DNA of 64,000 nt from Nymphaea colorata (Eukaryota; Streptophyta; Magnoliopsida; Nymphaeales; Nymphaeaceae), in the NCBI RefSeq assembly GCF_008831285.2, contig NC_045148.1:3412001-3476000 (forward strand), written 5' to 3'. The translations under genes and the position numbers were made by a program. Below are positions 1 through 9,930 of this stretch, one piece after another (position 1 is the first letter of the stretch; every line of letters starts with the position of its first letter). Below the pieces are notes generated by a model. The model was not told where the DNA came from. It worked only from the letters and a program-made list of their open reading frames with translations, and searched no databases.

Positions 1-2
1 TA

Positions 3-311
3 TGGCTGAAGATCTTACTGACAGATATTGGAATAGAGATTGAAGGGCCTATGAGGATGTATTGTGATAACAAGTCTGTAATTAACTTGGCTAACAACCC
101 GGTTCTTCATGATCGAACAAAGCATGTGGAGATTGACCGTCACTTCATCAGAGAAAGAATTGATGCTAAGGAATTAATGCTACCATACATGAAGTCTGAA
201 GACCAAACTGCTGATATCCTAACCAAGGCCTTAAGTGTAACTCCATTTGAGAGAAATGTATCCAAGTTGGGCATGTTTGATATGTATGCCCAACTTGAGG
301 AGGAGTGTTGA
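3..311 (+). mobile_element. Ty1/copia polyprotein 3' end (RNase H tail)
   Basis: The frame is open from the window edge at position 3 to a TGA at 309-311. It reads as the C-terminal part of a copia-type pol RNase H: CDNKSVINLANNPVLHDRTK, then the HVEIDRHFIRE block and the terminal ADILTKAL motif, which are family hallmarks. The rest of the element lies outside the window to the left. This stretch shows no stop or frameshift, so it is among the less decayed copia pieces here. A purine-rich run (gaggaggag) directly precedes TGTTGA at 306, as expected for a polypurine tract followed by the 3' LTR. The family assignment is secure; whether the whole element is intact cannot be seen. Confidence 0.9.
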
Positions 312-541
312 CGGGTTTTGTTGTCCGGGTCCGGATCCTTACCCGATCCGGTTTGTCCTAATTAGGACTACTTATATCTCTGTAAACCCTAATCTTTGAG
401 TTAATGAAGTTTCTAAGAGAGAGAGTGTCTGGCTGCTAGTGGGCGTCAGAACTCCTCACCCGTGGTTTTTCTTCCCTCATGTTGAGGGTTTTCCACGTTA
501 CCTTGGTGTGCTTTCTTCTACTCTCGTGCATGCTTTATTTC
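306..541 (+). repeat. Probable copia 3' LTR, truncated
   Basis: It begins TGTTGACGGG directly after a purine-rich tract at the end of the copia reading frame. No clear CA terminus is visible. The sequence passes at about 541 into the RNase H of a second copia element, so the LTR looks truncated or recombined there. The right boundary is inferred. Confidence 0.45.
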
Positions 542-721
542 CACAGCATTGAAGTAGATTGCCACTATGTTCGAGACTTAGTTCAAGAAGGAATTGTTAG
601 CACTATTCATGTCTCCTCAGAAGATCTGATAGCTGATATCCTCACCAAGGCTCTTCCCATAGGCGATTTCCTGAGATGTTATAGCAAGCTGAGCATGATT
701 GATATATATGCTCTAGCTTGA
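542..721 (+). mobile_element. Second Ty1/copia RNase H tail fragment
   Basis: This fragment encodes HSIEVDCHYVRDLV, then ADILTKALPIGDFLRCYSKL and a stop at 719-721, again the C-terminal copia RNase H signature. It starts abruptly in the middle of the domain, so it is a 5'-truncated relic of a different copia family (ALPIGDFLR tail) from the one at the window start. The same tail type recurs at 2905-3523. It is followed by the purine tract gaggggga and an LTR start. Confidence 0.85.
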
Positions 722-728
722 GGGGGAG

Positions 729-936
729 TGTTAAAGAGTATTTCTGAAATATTAGAAAGTTATGGAGGATGTCTTTAAACATTTTCTTATATTTGTTGGA
801 CTGTCAGCCAGCCCTAATCTATTTTAAAAGAGACTAGGGTTACGTTAATGAATTAATCCTTTTGGCTCTTTCTCTCTCTCTCTCTCTTGTTCTCTCCTTT
901 CCTCGAAATCTCTCTCATCTCTCTCAATTTGCAACA
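729..936 (+). repeat. Copia LTR (about 208 bp)
   Basis: The LTR starts TGTTAAAGAG immediately after the purine tract gagggggag and ends near TTGCAACA, giving TG...CA termini. It shares layout with the LTR at 3524-3717: 'gccctaatct', 'gattagggtta'-like runs and a CT-rich stretch in the same order. The end may be three bases further right because the ACA is repeated. Confidence 0.65.
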
Positions 937-1076
937 ACATGAAAAGAAAATTGAAGAGCAGAGAAAAGGGGATTTCATCTACATTGTAATGGCATCCTCT
1001 ATCTTAGGCGTGCCATAGTCCTCTTTATCATTAAGTACATATTTTACACTAGACAGTGTAAAGACAGATGTTTTAA

Positions 1077-1308
1077 TGTTGTTGGATCTGGGTCTCTTAT
1101 TAGACCCGGTTTTGTTTTATTGTACAAGGCATGTTGTTATAGATATCCCTTAAACTTAAGGGTATTTTTGTAAAGCTGTATATTAGGGAATCAGCCTTGT
1201 TTAATATTAATTCGTATTACCCACGTCAAAGTTAATATGGTGGGTAGCTTCTCAGCTGTGTTCTCTTCCTCTTTCCCTTGTTTTATGCAGTGATTGTTTC
1301 TGGAAACA
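1077..1308 (+). repeat. Possible additional copia LTR
   Basis: The segment starts TGTTGTTGGATCTGGG and ends near TGGAAACA. A GGTCTCTTATTAGACC near-palindrome, a CT-rich stretch and size resemble the neighbouring LTRs. No purine tract or primer site is seen beside it, so this is tentative. The following 1310-2370 holds no gene I can support. Confidence 0.3.
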
Positions 1309-2499
1309 TGAACGATGTTAGAGCCACGTCTAGGCCTTGGATTGGATTGAAACTGAAAGATGTTTCCTCCAAGATTTAAGAACTCTTTTTGAATCTTCCA
1401 CCTCTCTGGGTTCCTGTCTCTATTGCCTTATTCTTGTAGTTGACTGGTGTTTTTGCCTCTCCGTTCTGCCCTATTTTATTGTCTTAACCTCCTCTCTGCT
1501 TATGTACCCTATATCTATGTTCATATGTTTTGCCTCTACTCTTCTATGTGTATGTTGTTCCACCTTAGGATTCTCTTTCAGCTATCATTAAGATATTTGG
1601 TATATTCTGAACTGATTATTATCATGTGTTCTCTTGCATTTATTGTGAGTCATAACCTTAATCTGCTGTGCCTCTATATTTTTGTCTCATCTGACATTGA
1701 AATCATTTGTTTTGTTTTTGACAGTCTAAATCTGACCCTGATAGCCATTTAGATTATACTGTTTTACATTCTGTCTCATTCTTGTTCCCTGTCTTAAAAA
1801 AAAAAAGAAGAGAAGAGGCAGATTTCAGATCAGATGTTATTTTACCACACCACATTACGCCCATGCAAATCTGATCTAATCTTCTCCTTAAAAAAGGGAA
1901 GTCAACGTGGGCGAATTTTATTGACTGGTTCCATTGTTTTCTCTATTCTTGTTTGTTAGTGTTGTCTTTGCTGAGTTATTTTCTCAAATAATTTCTGTTC
2001 ATTCTTGTCTCTTTTAAAACCTTTCCTTGGATTCTTCCTCGTAGACAACAAGACAAGAAAACAATCCATCTAAGCCAAAGGAAGTGTCTGCATTCTGCAA
2101 TATCCACAAACATGTTGAAGGCACTACACAAATAGCAACAGCTGCAACATGAAACCGATGACAATGGGAGCAAGAGAGAAAAAGAGAGACAGGGATAGAG
2201 GTAGCTCAGGCAAATTGGCCGGCGGTGGGAATCAACGGCAGGAAGATAATTTCCCGGCCTCTAAAGGCCGAGAAATGAGGGAGAAGGAAACGTCTTATGA
2301 CCCTTTACGAATGTAAATGGCGACGAGGGAGACATTTTGACAGGCACCTGAGGTAGTGAGGCTGGGTAATCGGCGGTATGAATCGACGGAAGGCGGCAGC
2401 AATACGACCGATTGATCGACCCCACAAACTACTACTACTTCTTCTTCTTCCTCTTCCTTCCCTAAAACTCAGTACGACCCAAAACTCAGTTCCCCACCT

Positions 2500-2881
2500 G
2501 CCATCGCCGCTCACCGTATGCCGCTTGCCGTCACCGCTCGCCGCCTGCAGTCGCCTTTCGGTGAAGGTTGAAGACGTTTCGATGAAGGTTGAAGACGAAC
2601 GATCGTGGTTTAAAAGGGTTTGATAATAATTTTAACGTGAACTTTGTAAAAAACGTTAAAAAGTAAAAAAAAAAAACAATAAAATTCAAAATCGAACAAC
2701 TTTGGACTCAATCAAAGTTGACCGAGTCCAAAAATGGTAAAAAATGACCCCAGGTACGTTGACCGTACCCGGTGTTGCGTTGACCGCACTATTGCCGCAC
2801 CCAGGGCCACACCCGCACTGGTACCGGTGTTGTATCGGTACCGTGCAGGTACTCCTTAAGAGGAGTACCCGTGTGACAGAG
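2500..2881 (-). mobile_element. Partial copy of the CTATGTCACA hAT-like family
   Basis: The right end, CCCGTGTGACAGAG, is the inverted form of a degenerate tip (CTCTGTCACAC). The adjoining blocks (AAAGTTGACCGAGTCC, GGTACGTTGACCG, GTTGACCGCACTA, GGTACCGTGC) match the reverse complement of the left third of the 1181 bp element at 60632-61812. The other end is not recognisable, so this is a truncated copy. It abuts the copia pol fragment starting near 2905, which suggests it inserted there. The left boundary is approximate. Confidence 0.65.
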
Positions 2882-2904
2882 CTTCTCGATCATACAGATC
2901 CCTT

Positions 2905-3523
2905 TTTGGGAAGCTCCTTTATGTAACTGTGACCAGACCAGACATTAGCTTTGCAGTGGGGAAGTAAGTCAATTCATGGAAAGACCCAGGAAAGTTCATT
3001 GGGATGCAGCATTAATGGTGGTCAAATATTTGAAATCGTCTCCAGGTAAAGAACTTTTGTTCACAAAAGGCAAGACCTTGGAAGTAGGTAAAGAACTTTT
3101 GTTCACAAAAGGCAAGACCTTGGAAGTGGAAGTCTATAGTGATGCTGATTATGCTGGCTCAGTCGAAGACATGAAATTTACCACCGAATTTTGTGTATTT
3201 TTCGGAGGCAACCTTATATCTAGTGCAGAATCTAAGTACAGAGCTATGGTTCAAACTGCCACTGAAATGACTTGGGTTGAATCCATGCTATATAGCCAGC
3301 CGCATATATTGCAAACAATGCAGTTTTCCATAAGAGAACTAAACATATTGAAGTAGACTGCCATTACATTCAAGACATTGTTCCAGGAGGAATCATAGCC
3401 ACTATTCATGTATGATCTAAAGAACAAAGTGCAGATGTCTTCACCAAAGCTATTCCTATTGGTGATTTCTCTAGATGTTGTGACAAGCTGAGCATGATTT
3501 GCATGCTCCAGCTTGATGGGGAG
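2905..3523 (+). pseudogene. Decayed Ty1/copia pol (RT end to RNase H)
   Basis: The end of reverse transcriptase is recognisable (FGKLLYVTVTRPDISFAV), followed by VSQFMERPRKVHWDAAL, DADYAGS and SAESKYRAM, then HIEVDCHY and the tail ADVFTKAIPIGDFSRCC. A frameshift lies near 2966, another near 3330, and an in-frame stop near 3414, so it cannot encode a functional product. A 42 bp in-frame tandem duplication sits between the VKYLKSSPG and DADYAGS motifs. The relic ends at the purine tract gatggggag before the LTR at 3524. Confidence 0.9.
3045..3128 (+). repeat. 42 bp tandem duplication within copia RNase H
   Basis: Two adjacent copies, 3045-3086 and 3087-3128, repeat a segment starting ggtaaagaac and ending ttggaagt. 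They are almost identical, differing only at the last position. The unit is 14 codons, so the frame is kept and the motif KELLFTKGKTLEV appears twice. Confidence 0.95.
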
Positions 3524-3717
3524 TGTTGAATTAGAAGACTTTTAAGTTTCTAGGTGATCCTTTGCAATATTTAATAGTTAGGAGTTCTCTTTAAACATTT
3601 CTCTGTTTTTGGTTGATGTTATTTGTAAGTCTCTACCGCTGCCCTAATCTAATTATTATTGAGATTAGGGTTACTTAATAAGATGATTTTCTCTCTCTAG
3701 GTCTGCCAGTTGTAACA
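3524..3717 (+). repeat. Copia LTR (194 bp)
   Basis: It starts TGTTGAATTAG after a purine-rich run (tgatggggag) and ends GTTGTAACA. It is organised like the LTR at 729-936, including the gccctaatcta and gattagggtta stretches, so the two are probably members of one family. Confidence 0.7.
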
Positions 3718-3805
3718 TGATGAATCCCTTTTTAGTTACCTTGTTAGGGCTTGATTTAAAGCATAATGATCAAGTAGTGTGGTATTGTATGTAATGGCTG
3801 ATACT

Positions 3806-4246
3806 CTAGTCACATGGGTAGTTCAGTAAGGTCCACGTATCTGTGTCGTCGTACCCGTACCCAAAATGGGTACTTTGACACTTGGGTACCTATAGATCCA
3901 AACTGGTTATTTTTACTTTGATTTAATTTTTTTCACCTTACTTTTTATTCTATTCTTTGGATGTGAAAATTCAATTGATGTTCATATTTGACTAGGGGGC
4001 TGCTTCGTTGTCCATATGTTTAAAGTTTTTCATAGGTTTCTTAAACACACTGCTGCAAGAGCCGTTGATATATATTTTCTATGTTATTTATTTGTTTATG
4101 TTGATTTATATTCTTTATTTTGATACATATTTTTTAAGTATTTCTTATTGTTTATATATATATATACGGCCGTACCCCCGCACCCAAGTTTTTTTAAAAT
4201 GGTCAGTACCCGCACCAGCACCCGTACCCGTACCTATGTGACATAG
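3806..4246 (+). mobile_element. 441 bp non-autonomous hAT-like element
   Basis: The 8 bp direct repeat CTGATACT flanks it on both sides (3798-3805 and 4247-4254). The left tip is CTAGTCACATGGG and the right tip, read inverted, is CTATGTCACATAGG. The 3' part carries a short (TA)n tract, then CGGCCGTACCCCCGCACCC and repeated GTACCCG motifs, exactly the arrangement of the last ~100 bp of the element at 60632-61812. An 8 bp duplication is the hAT superfamily signature. No transposase is encoded. It sits inside the copia relic that resumes at about 4256. Confidence 0.85.
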
Positions 4247-4255
4247 CTGATACTT

Positions 4256-4542
4256 GTGTCATGGATAACGCTGGAAAGTTCTATATATTCCTTATTTTGG
4301 AAATGGTAGCATTGTTATTGGAAATGGATCGTATCACACTATCTCACACATTTGGAATGTTTCTATTCCTGGCTGGTTCATCTTTTGGGCTTCTCAATGT
4401 CCTTCGTGCTGGAAACATCAAGAAAAATATTATTTTAGTTTCTAAACTTGTTCATCACTTCAATTCTTCTGTTGAATTTACTTTGTCTTCTTTTTATGTC
4501 AAGTATTTTCAAACAAAGGAGATGCTTGTTAAAGGAGAATGA
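4256..4542 (+). pseudogene. Ty1/copia protease/pre-integrase fragment
   Basis: Reading frames across this stretch give GNGSIVIGNGS and then LLNVLRAGNIKKNIILVSKL, VEF and FYVKYFQTKEMLVKG. This is the usual copia order after the aspartic protease: NVL..NIKKNL.SVSKL, then VEF..FFVKD..T...L.KG. A frameshift separates the first two motifs. The hAT-like element just upstream interrupts the same relic. No integrase follows; 4545-5100 contains nothing else I recognise. Confidence 0.75.
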
Positions 4543-5114
4543 TGTAGATATATGTATATTTTCCAAGAAGTTCCTAATCTAGGTCAGGCTCTAATTCAAG
4601 TGATGGACTATATTTTGTTGTCAGCTATGTAAGAGTCTTGTTCTTCATTTTCATTCAAAAAGTGAATGAGCTTCAATTATGATGAAACAAGTAGAGAACA
4701 CGAAAATATGAAACTGATGAGATAATAGATTGAAAATGTGAAACTATGAGTTTCCTTCCTATCATATTTTTGCTTATTTGAAAATATGAAACACATCTTT
4801 TTCTAAAATCTCAGGGAATATATGGGGGTAATTTCACAATTTCTCATTTCTGGCTATGTGTTTAATGATCACTTTATTTTCTGGATATTATCAGCTGGTT
4901 CAAAATGGCAATATATACATATATCGCAGAGCTCAAATTCTCAGGTTGCCGAATGGCTAAAAATTAAAAATTTGTCGTTAATAAATTGTCGCTCTAGGAG
5001 CATTACCGATGGTTTATGGTGTAACGACTGTTCATAGTATTTTTAGCAATGGTTTATGGTTCAGCAACAGACTTGTAATTTTTAGCCATCCAACATCTGG
5101 CTGGTTTGAATCCT

Positions 5115-5116
<2 letters not shown>

Positions 5117-5166
<50 letters not shown>
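5117..5166. repeat. (TA)n microsatellite
   Basis: About 25 consecutive TA dinucleotides with no interruption. Confidence 0.95.
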
Positions 5167-5171
<5 letters not shown>

Positions 5172-5562
5172 GTAGCTGTTAAACCTCTGGTACAGAATGC
5201 TTTCTGGCCGACCTTTTTGGTGACACTTCCATTATAAGATTACAACTAACCTTTTTATATTGAAAGGTTTTCTTGCATGGTAAGTTTGCAGATAAGGCAG
5301 AATTTTCTGCTCCTCAACGTTGCTAAATTCTTCTTTCGGCCATTCCCTCTGTTGGTCTGTGACATTTTAACATCTTTTTCAATGAAAAGTGAATATTTCT
5401 TTTCGGTGTTCCTCATGATACGAGATTGCAATAACCATGCATATCTCCTTTTTTGGGATGTTAACAATCATGTGTGTGACTTTTGCAAATGATTGTAGCA
5501 ATGAAAAGGCCAACCAGTCAAATTTCTCTTCTTCTGCATCTTGTATTTGCTTTATGTTGCAG

Positions 5563-6736
5563 GTAATTGGAGGATGTAATCGTTGTCAAATGATCAACCG
5601 CAATCCCAAATCCACAAGTATGCAACCAGCAAAGGAACCTTTGGCAACGTTGTCCTCTTATAGAAGAGTCAAGGTTGGTTAAGAATCTGTTGGCAGTAAG
5701 TATTTACTTCATATTCTTTTGGTTGTTAGTCACTCTTATGGACTCTTGCCATCTGCTTCTGCATCTTATTGGAATGCAAAGTAGAAATTTATTATGAATA
5801 GTTAATTATTCTGGTTTTCATCAAAAGAAATTTTGGAGTGAAATATTTGCCTTAAACAGTGAACGGTTTTGAGAAAACTTACAGTGAACAGTTTTGAGAA
5901 AACTTTGGTCTTCATTTAGACCTTTTAAGCAGATGGACTTGAACTCTTTACCTCCTTTCCTCTTTAACAAGTCATTTAATAAGTGATTTCAACAGAATAA
6001 CATCATTAATAGTTTGATGTCGAGTATGATATGCCAACCAGTTCATGCATGATTGGTTACAAGGCTTAGTACTTTTCATGTTGAATGTATTCATTTTCTT
6101 TGGAGTACCTTTTTTTCTTTGTCTAGGATAAGGAGATCCTGGTCAAGGCAACATTCATCTGCAGAAGCCTTGGGTTGTCTATCTCTGTGCCACCCGCACT
6201 ACTACAGTGATATGACCCTGCAAGCAACAGACATAGGATTGTAGCAGCCAAATTTCCTTCTGTCCAACCTTGTCGAGCCATTCCATTTGCTTGCACGGCG
6301 AATAGTCTTTTAGAATAAATATTCTTTGGACTTGACACCAACTTCATTTTCACTCTATATTGGATGTCTTATGTTTTTAGGTGATTACTTGTTTCATTCT
6401 CCAACTATATGTTAAGCAGAAATTTCGTCTATGTTCTATTAACATCACAACTTTCTATGGTCTTGGGTATAAAAAACATAATTTTGATTATTACTGTTTC
6501 CTTCTCATTCTGTGTTGAATGGTTTCAGTAATCAAGGCTTCGTTTGTTGAATCTAATCTTTCCCTTCGTAACATAGGCTAACATCAAATTGTGGCATTTA
6601 GGGGAAGATTTTGTTTGGAATTTTGTTGAGGCACAATAGAAGATCATATCCAATTGAAACTAAAAGCATAGCAGAAAGGAACGTTCTAATGCCAATGCTA
6701 CAAGTCGGAGCCAGAGTTTACCCACGGACAGACTAG
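5563..6736 (+). CDS. ABA3: Molybdenum cofactor sulfurase MOSC domain, last two exons
   Basis: Two exons splice in frame: 5563-5673 (acceptor TTGCAG, donor AAG|GTTGGT) and 6602-6736 (acceptor CATTTAG, stop TAG). The first encodes VIGGCNRCQMIN, then EPLATLSSYRRVK. The second encodes GKILFGILLRH and ends LQVGARVYPRTD. GGCNRCQMIN..EPL.TL.SYRRVKGKI.FG.LLR is the C-terminal MOSC signature of plant Moco sulfurase (ABA3/LOS5), the enzyme that adds sulfur to the molybdenum cofactor of aldehyde oxidases and xanthine dehydrogenase. The N-terminal cysteine desulfurase part and the preceding MOSC exons are not recognisable anywhere upstream, where copia relics dominate. This is therefore either the 3' end of a gene whose earlier exons lie left of the window beyond a very long intron, or a stranded gene fragment. 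The two exons themselves are undamaged. Confidence 0.75.
5856..5905 (+). repeat. 25 bp tandem duplication in the MOSC intron
   Basis: Two adjacent near-identical copies of acagtgaacrgttttgaga-type sequence occupy 5856-5880 and 5881-5905. Confidence 0.9.
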
Positions 6737-7583
6737 ATTATTCAGTTGGTGCGAGCTCTCTTATACATAAACCTTTTCTTTCTTCATGTAGGATTCGTTG
6801 TACTTCAGATTTGTGTAATCTTTTTTCCTTGTGGAGATATAGAGTGTTATGGTTCAATCTTATTGTTTAGTCCTCAAAGTCTCATATGCTGGAATCTTTC
6901 ATGCACCGCGTGGGCCTCAAACACTCTTCAGAGCTGTACTAGGGTATGTAAGGCATTAAGGCTGTGGCTGTGTTATGCAAGTTTGGTTATTCCTATATCG
7001 AAAAATTAACAGTGCTTCTAAAACGGTTGTCGAAACAGTACTTGGCATGGTGCACTGTTTTTTTTCTTGGATGCATAGTCAATCCGTGTGTTCGATTCAA
7101 TTGAATCTAAATGTGATTGTGCTAGCAAATAAGATGCATTCCGTAAATGCCTTCTAAAATGGGGCGATGAAGCTGCAAGCAGGAAATGGGTGGAAACGAA
7201 GCATTCTATAAATACCTTTAGGGGGTGGTTGATATATCTAGAATTTTAGAATCAAAATGCTCATTTTTTAAGAAATTGAGATTATTAAACAAACATGGCA
7301 TTTTGTTTTCAGAATTAGGAAACTAAAATTTTTGGAATGAATCAAAATTTCAAACCATCCAAGGCCCCCCTTAATTTGGGCAATGATGTAGTGAATATAA
7401 AACAAGCATTTTAGAAATGCCTTTGTCTGATTTTCGTAATTAAAGTGGATTCCAAATATGCTTTCAGTTGCCTTTTGCATTCGCCACTTTTATTTCATCA
7501 AATCCTTATTTCTGACCATATCCCTACTTGATCAAAGGGATTTAGTATGTCTTCCTTTCCCTCTGGCTACATGTTCTTAGATC

Positions 7584-7775
7584 CAGGGGAGGAGTCATAA
7601 ATTTTTCATGATGGGGGGTTGAACTAAAGTTTTTAAATTTTAACTACGGTTGAAATATCATTTTTCAAAATTTTTATATAGAATAAGTTAAATTTTTTAA
7701 AATTTACATGTAAATTAAAAGAAAAAATTGAGGTTGGGCCAGGGCGCATGTAGGCTTTACCTTGGCTTCACCCTG
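7584..7775. mobile_element. 192 bp hAT-like MITE
   Basis: The left tip is CAGGGGAGGAGTC and the inverted right tip is CAGGGTGAAGCC. Flanks CTTAGATC (7576-7583) and TCTAGATC (7776-7783) agree at 6 of 8 positions, consistent with a decayed 8 bp target duplication. The interior is AT-rich with TTTTTAAATTTT runs, as in the related copy at 22451-22643. It has no coding capacity. 6740-7580 contains only probable 3' UTR and unassigned AT-rich sequence. Confidence 0.6.
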
Positions 7776-8003
7776 TCTAGATCACACTTCATATGACAAA
7801 TTTTTTCACCGCAATAATGCGTACATCACTTGTTACATATTGTAGGGAAGATATTTGAAGGGTGGAAAGTGAAACAGATTTTGAGGAAGCATAATTTGAC
7901 AAGGGAAGATATTGATTGGTTACAATTGCATCCAATAAAAGATACAATAAGTTGTTATGAATCAGTTATCATTGTGGTTGTAATACTCTATATGAACTCG
8001 ATC

Positions 8004-8101
8004 TGCTAAACACAGTCACTTTAGTTCTCTATGTATAAAATGCTAAACACAGTCACTTTAGTTCTATATGTATAAAATGCTAAACACAGTCACTTTAGTT
8101 C
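8004..8101 (+). repeat. 37 bp tandem repeat, 2.6 copies
   Basis: Units begin tgctaaacacagtcacttta at 8004, 8041 and 8078. The first two are full length and differ by one base; the third stops after 24 bp. Confidence 0.95.
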
Positions 8102-8639
8102 AATAGTACACTGTTAGAATTGGAACACTACAGAAGACTTGTCTATTATCATTTTATCGGCATTATACTGCTTTATCTTGGTAACTGTAATCACAAGCAT
8201 CATATGTAACATTATAACAAAAATGCTATGGCTTTAGTATTATTGCAAACAAATTCTTGGGAGACTTGTTTTACAAGCACCTTATGGAACTTCATATCTA
8301 GTTATATCTGTTGATAAAATTGTAACCTCGAAATGGTAGCATTTAAAGGAAAGTTGTTACACCTTTTGTAGATGTTGTTACTATTATTGAGACAAATGAT
8401 ACGTATTCTCAAAGCCAGCCACAAACGGATAAGATCAATAATGATATGGGAAACAAGCAATCTATCCAAGGATGACGCAAAGATACCCAAGATGAGTGAG
8501 GATAGGAAATATTTATTTCAGGTCTGTCAAACCAAGTAAAATATTCAAGCAAAGCATCAAGAACTCTTTGAAATTCAAATGTCTTGAACATTCAAGTAAA
8601 TATTTCAAGAGGTTTTGAACTTAAAAATTCACAAGAATC

Positions 8640-9460
8640 TCTCACAAGCATACAAACACATGCAAATGGTGAGTGAATTGCATGCTACAGTGCCTATAAG
8701 TTTTCAAAATTTCACGCTCATGTACATAATTTCACACTTTGGTGCACATTTTCGTATTTTGACACATGATTTTACATTTCAGTGCACATTTCCATACTTC
8801 ATCACATGATTTCATGCTTTGGTGCCAGTTTGTGCTTCGGCACATTTCGCACTTTGGTGCACACAAGTTTTCATAAGCATTTCGTGTTTCAGCGCATAAT
8901 TTCATGTCTTGGTGCACACATGCATGTACAAGCTTATAAGAACTTGTATTACTGTACAAGACCCACAAAGATAGAAGCACTCATACTTTCATGTGAAATC
9001 CATAAGCATACAAGCACTCATACTATGGTAACCAGACCCAAAAGCATACAACGCTCATACTATGGCATGAAACCCACAAGAATATATACAAGTAGTCATA
9101 CTTCGGTATGAGGTCCACAAGCAAGAATACAAGAACCCGTACTTTCGTCCAAGATCCACATGCATAAAAGCACTCGTGTTCTAATACAAGATTTGAAAAA
9201 ATACATGCAATCACATTTTTATATGAGATTTTTCACACTTCAGTGCACTCAAACACACAGATATCTGTAAGCACATACACACAATGCATAAATCTCATAA
9301 GCATGTACAAACATAAAACCTTTTACAAGAATAGAAGCATCCAAAATGTACAAGCACAAACAAGCATTTATGACTCTTTACAAGCATATGCATGCTGGTA
9401 CAAGAATTTCACGAGCCTTTTCAAATATAAAAGCATGCAGGTTCGAAAGAGTTAAGAGAT
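8640..9460 (+). repeat. Degenerate short-period repeat field
   Basis: Two repeating themes run through about 800 bp. The first (8700-8930) iterates TTTCAYRCTTTGGTGCACA-like phrases about every 20-35 bp. The second (8930-9450) iterates ACAAGCATACAAGCACTCAT and CATACTATGG-like phrases. Copies are imperfect and spacing drifts, so this is an old array rather than a clean satellite. Short ORFs through it are by-products of the repetition. Confidence 0.7.
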
Positions 9461-9930
9461 TTCACAAGCTTTTGTTGCATGAAAAGGTAATTTCGAATGT
9501 TATATGCAATAAAGGAACATTGAGGACATTTTTGAACCTTTCAGGGGGAAAATGATTCCTAGTTATGATAAACAAGTGGTCAAAGAAGAAGATCCTGACA
9601 GGACCACGTGAGCTTTGATAAAATTGAGGGACTCAAAGTTTAGAAAATGCCATTAACTTTGACAATTGAATAGACATGGGGGCCTAATGGAACCCTTGTA
9701 GAATGACTAATCTAAACTAGTCTGAGCTAAACAGGCATGCCACTACAAAATAAGCATTGAGAGATGAGCTCAGGGTAAGCATAGTTGTTCTTCTAAGTTA
9801 GTACTAGGTGTGTGTAAAGCTTGATTTGCACCATTCTATGAAGTCATGTAACTTATGAACTGTTGTCTAGTCATGTCTATTATAGCCTTCTAGACTTGAG
9901 TAAGTAAGCTCGATGGGTGTTTACACCCAG

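Noticed and set aside
2378-2623. 81-codon frame rich in Leu and Pro
   Set aside because: It lies in or beside the partial hAT-like copy and has no domain character.
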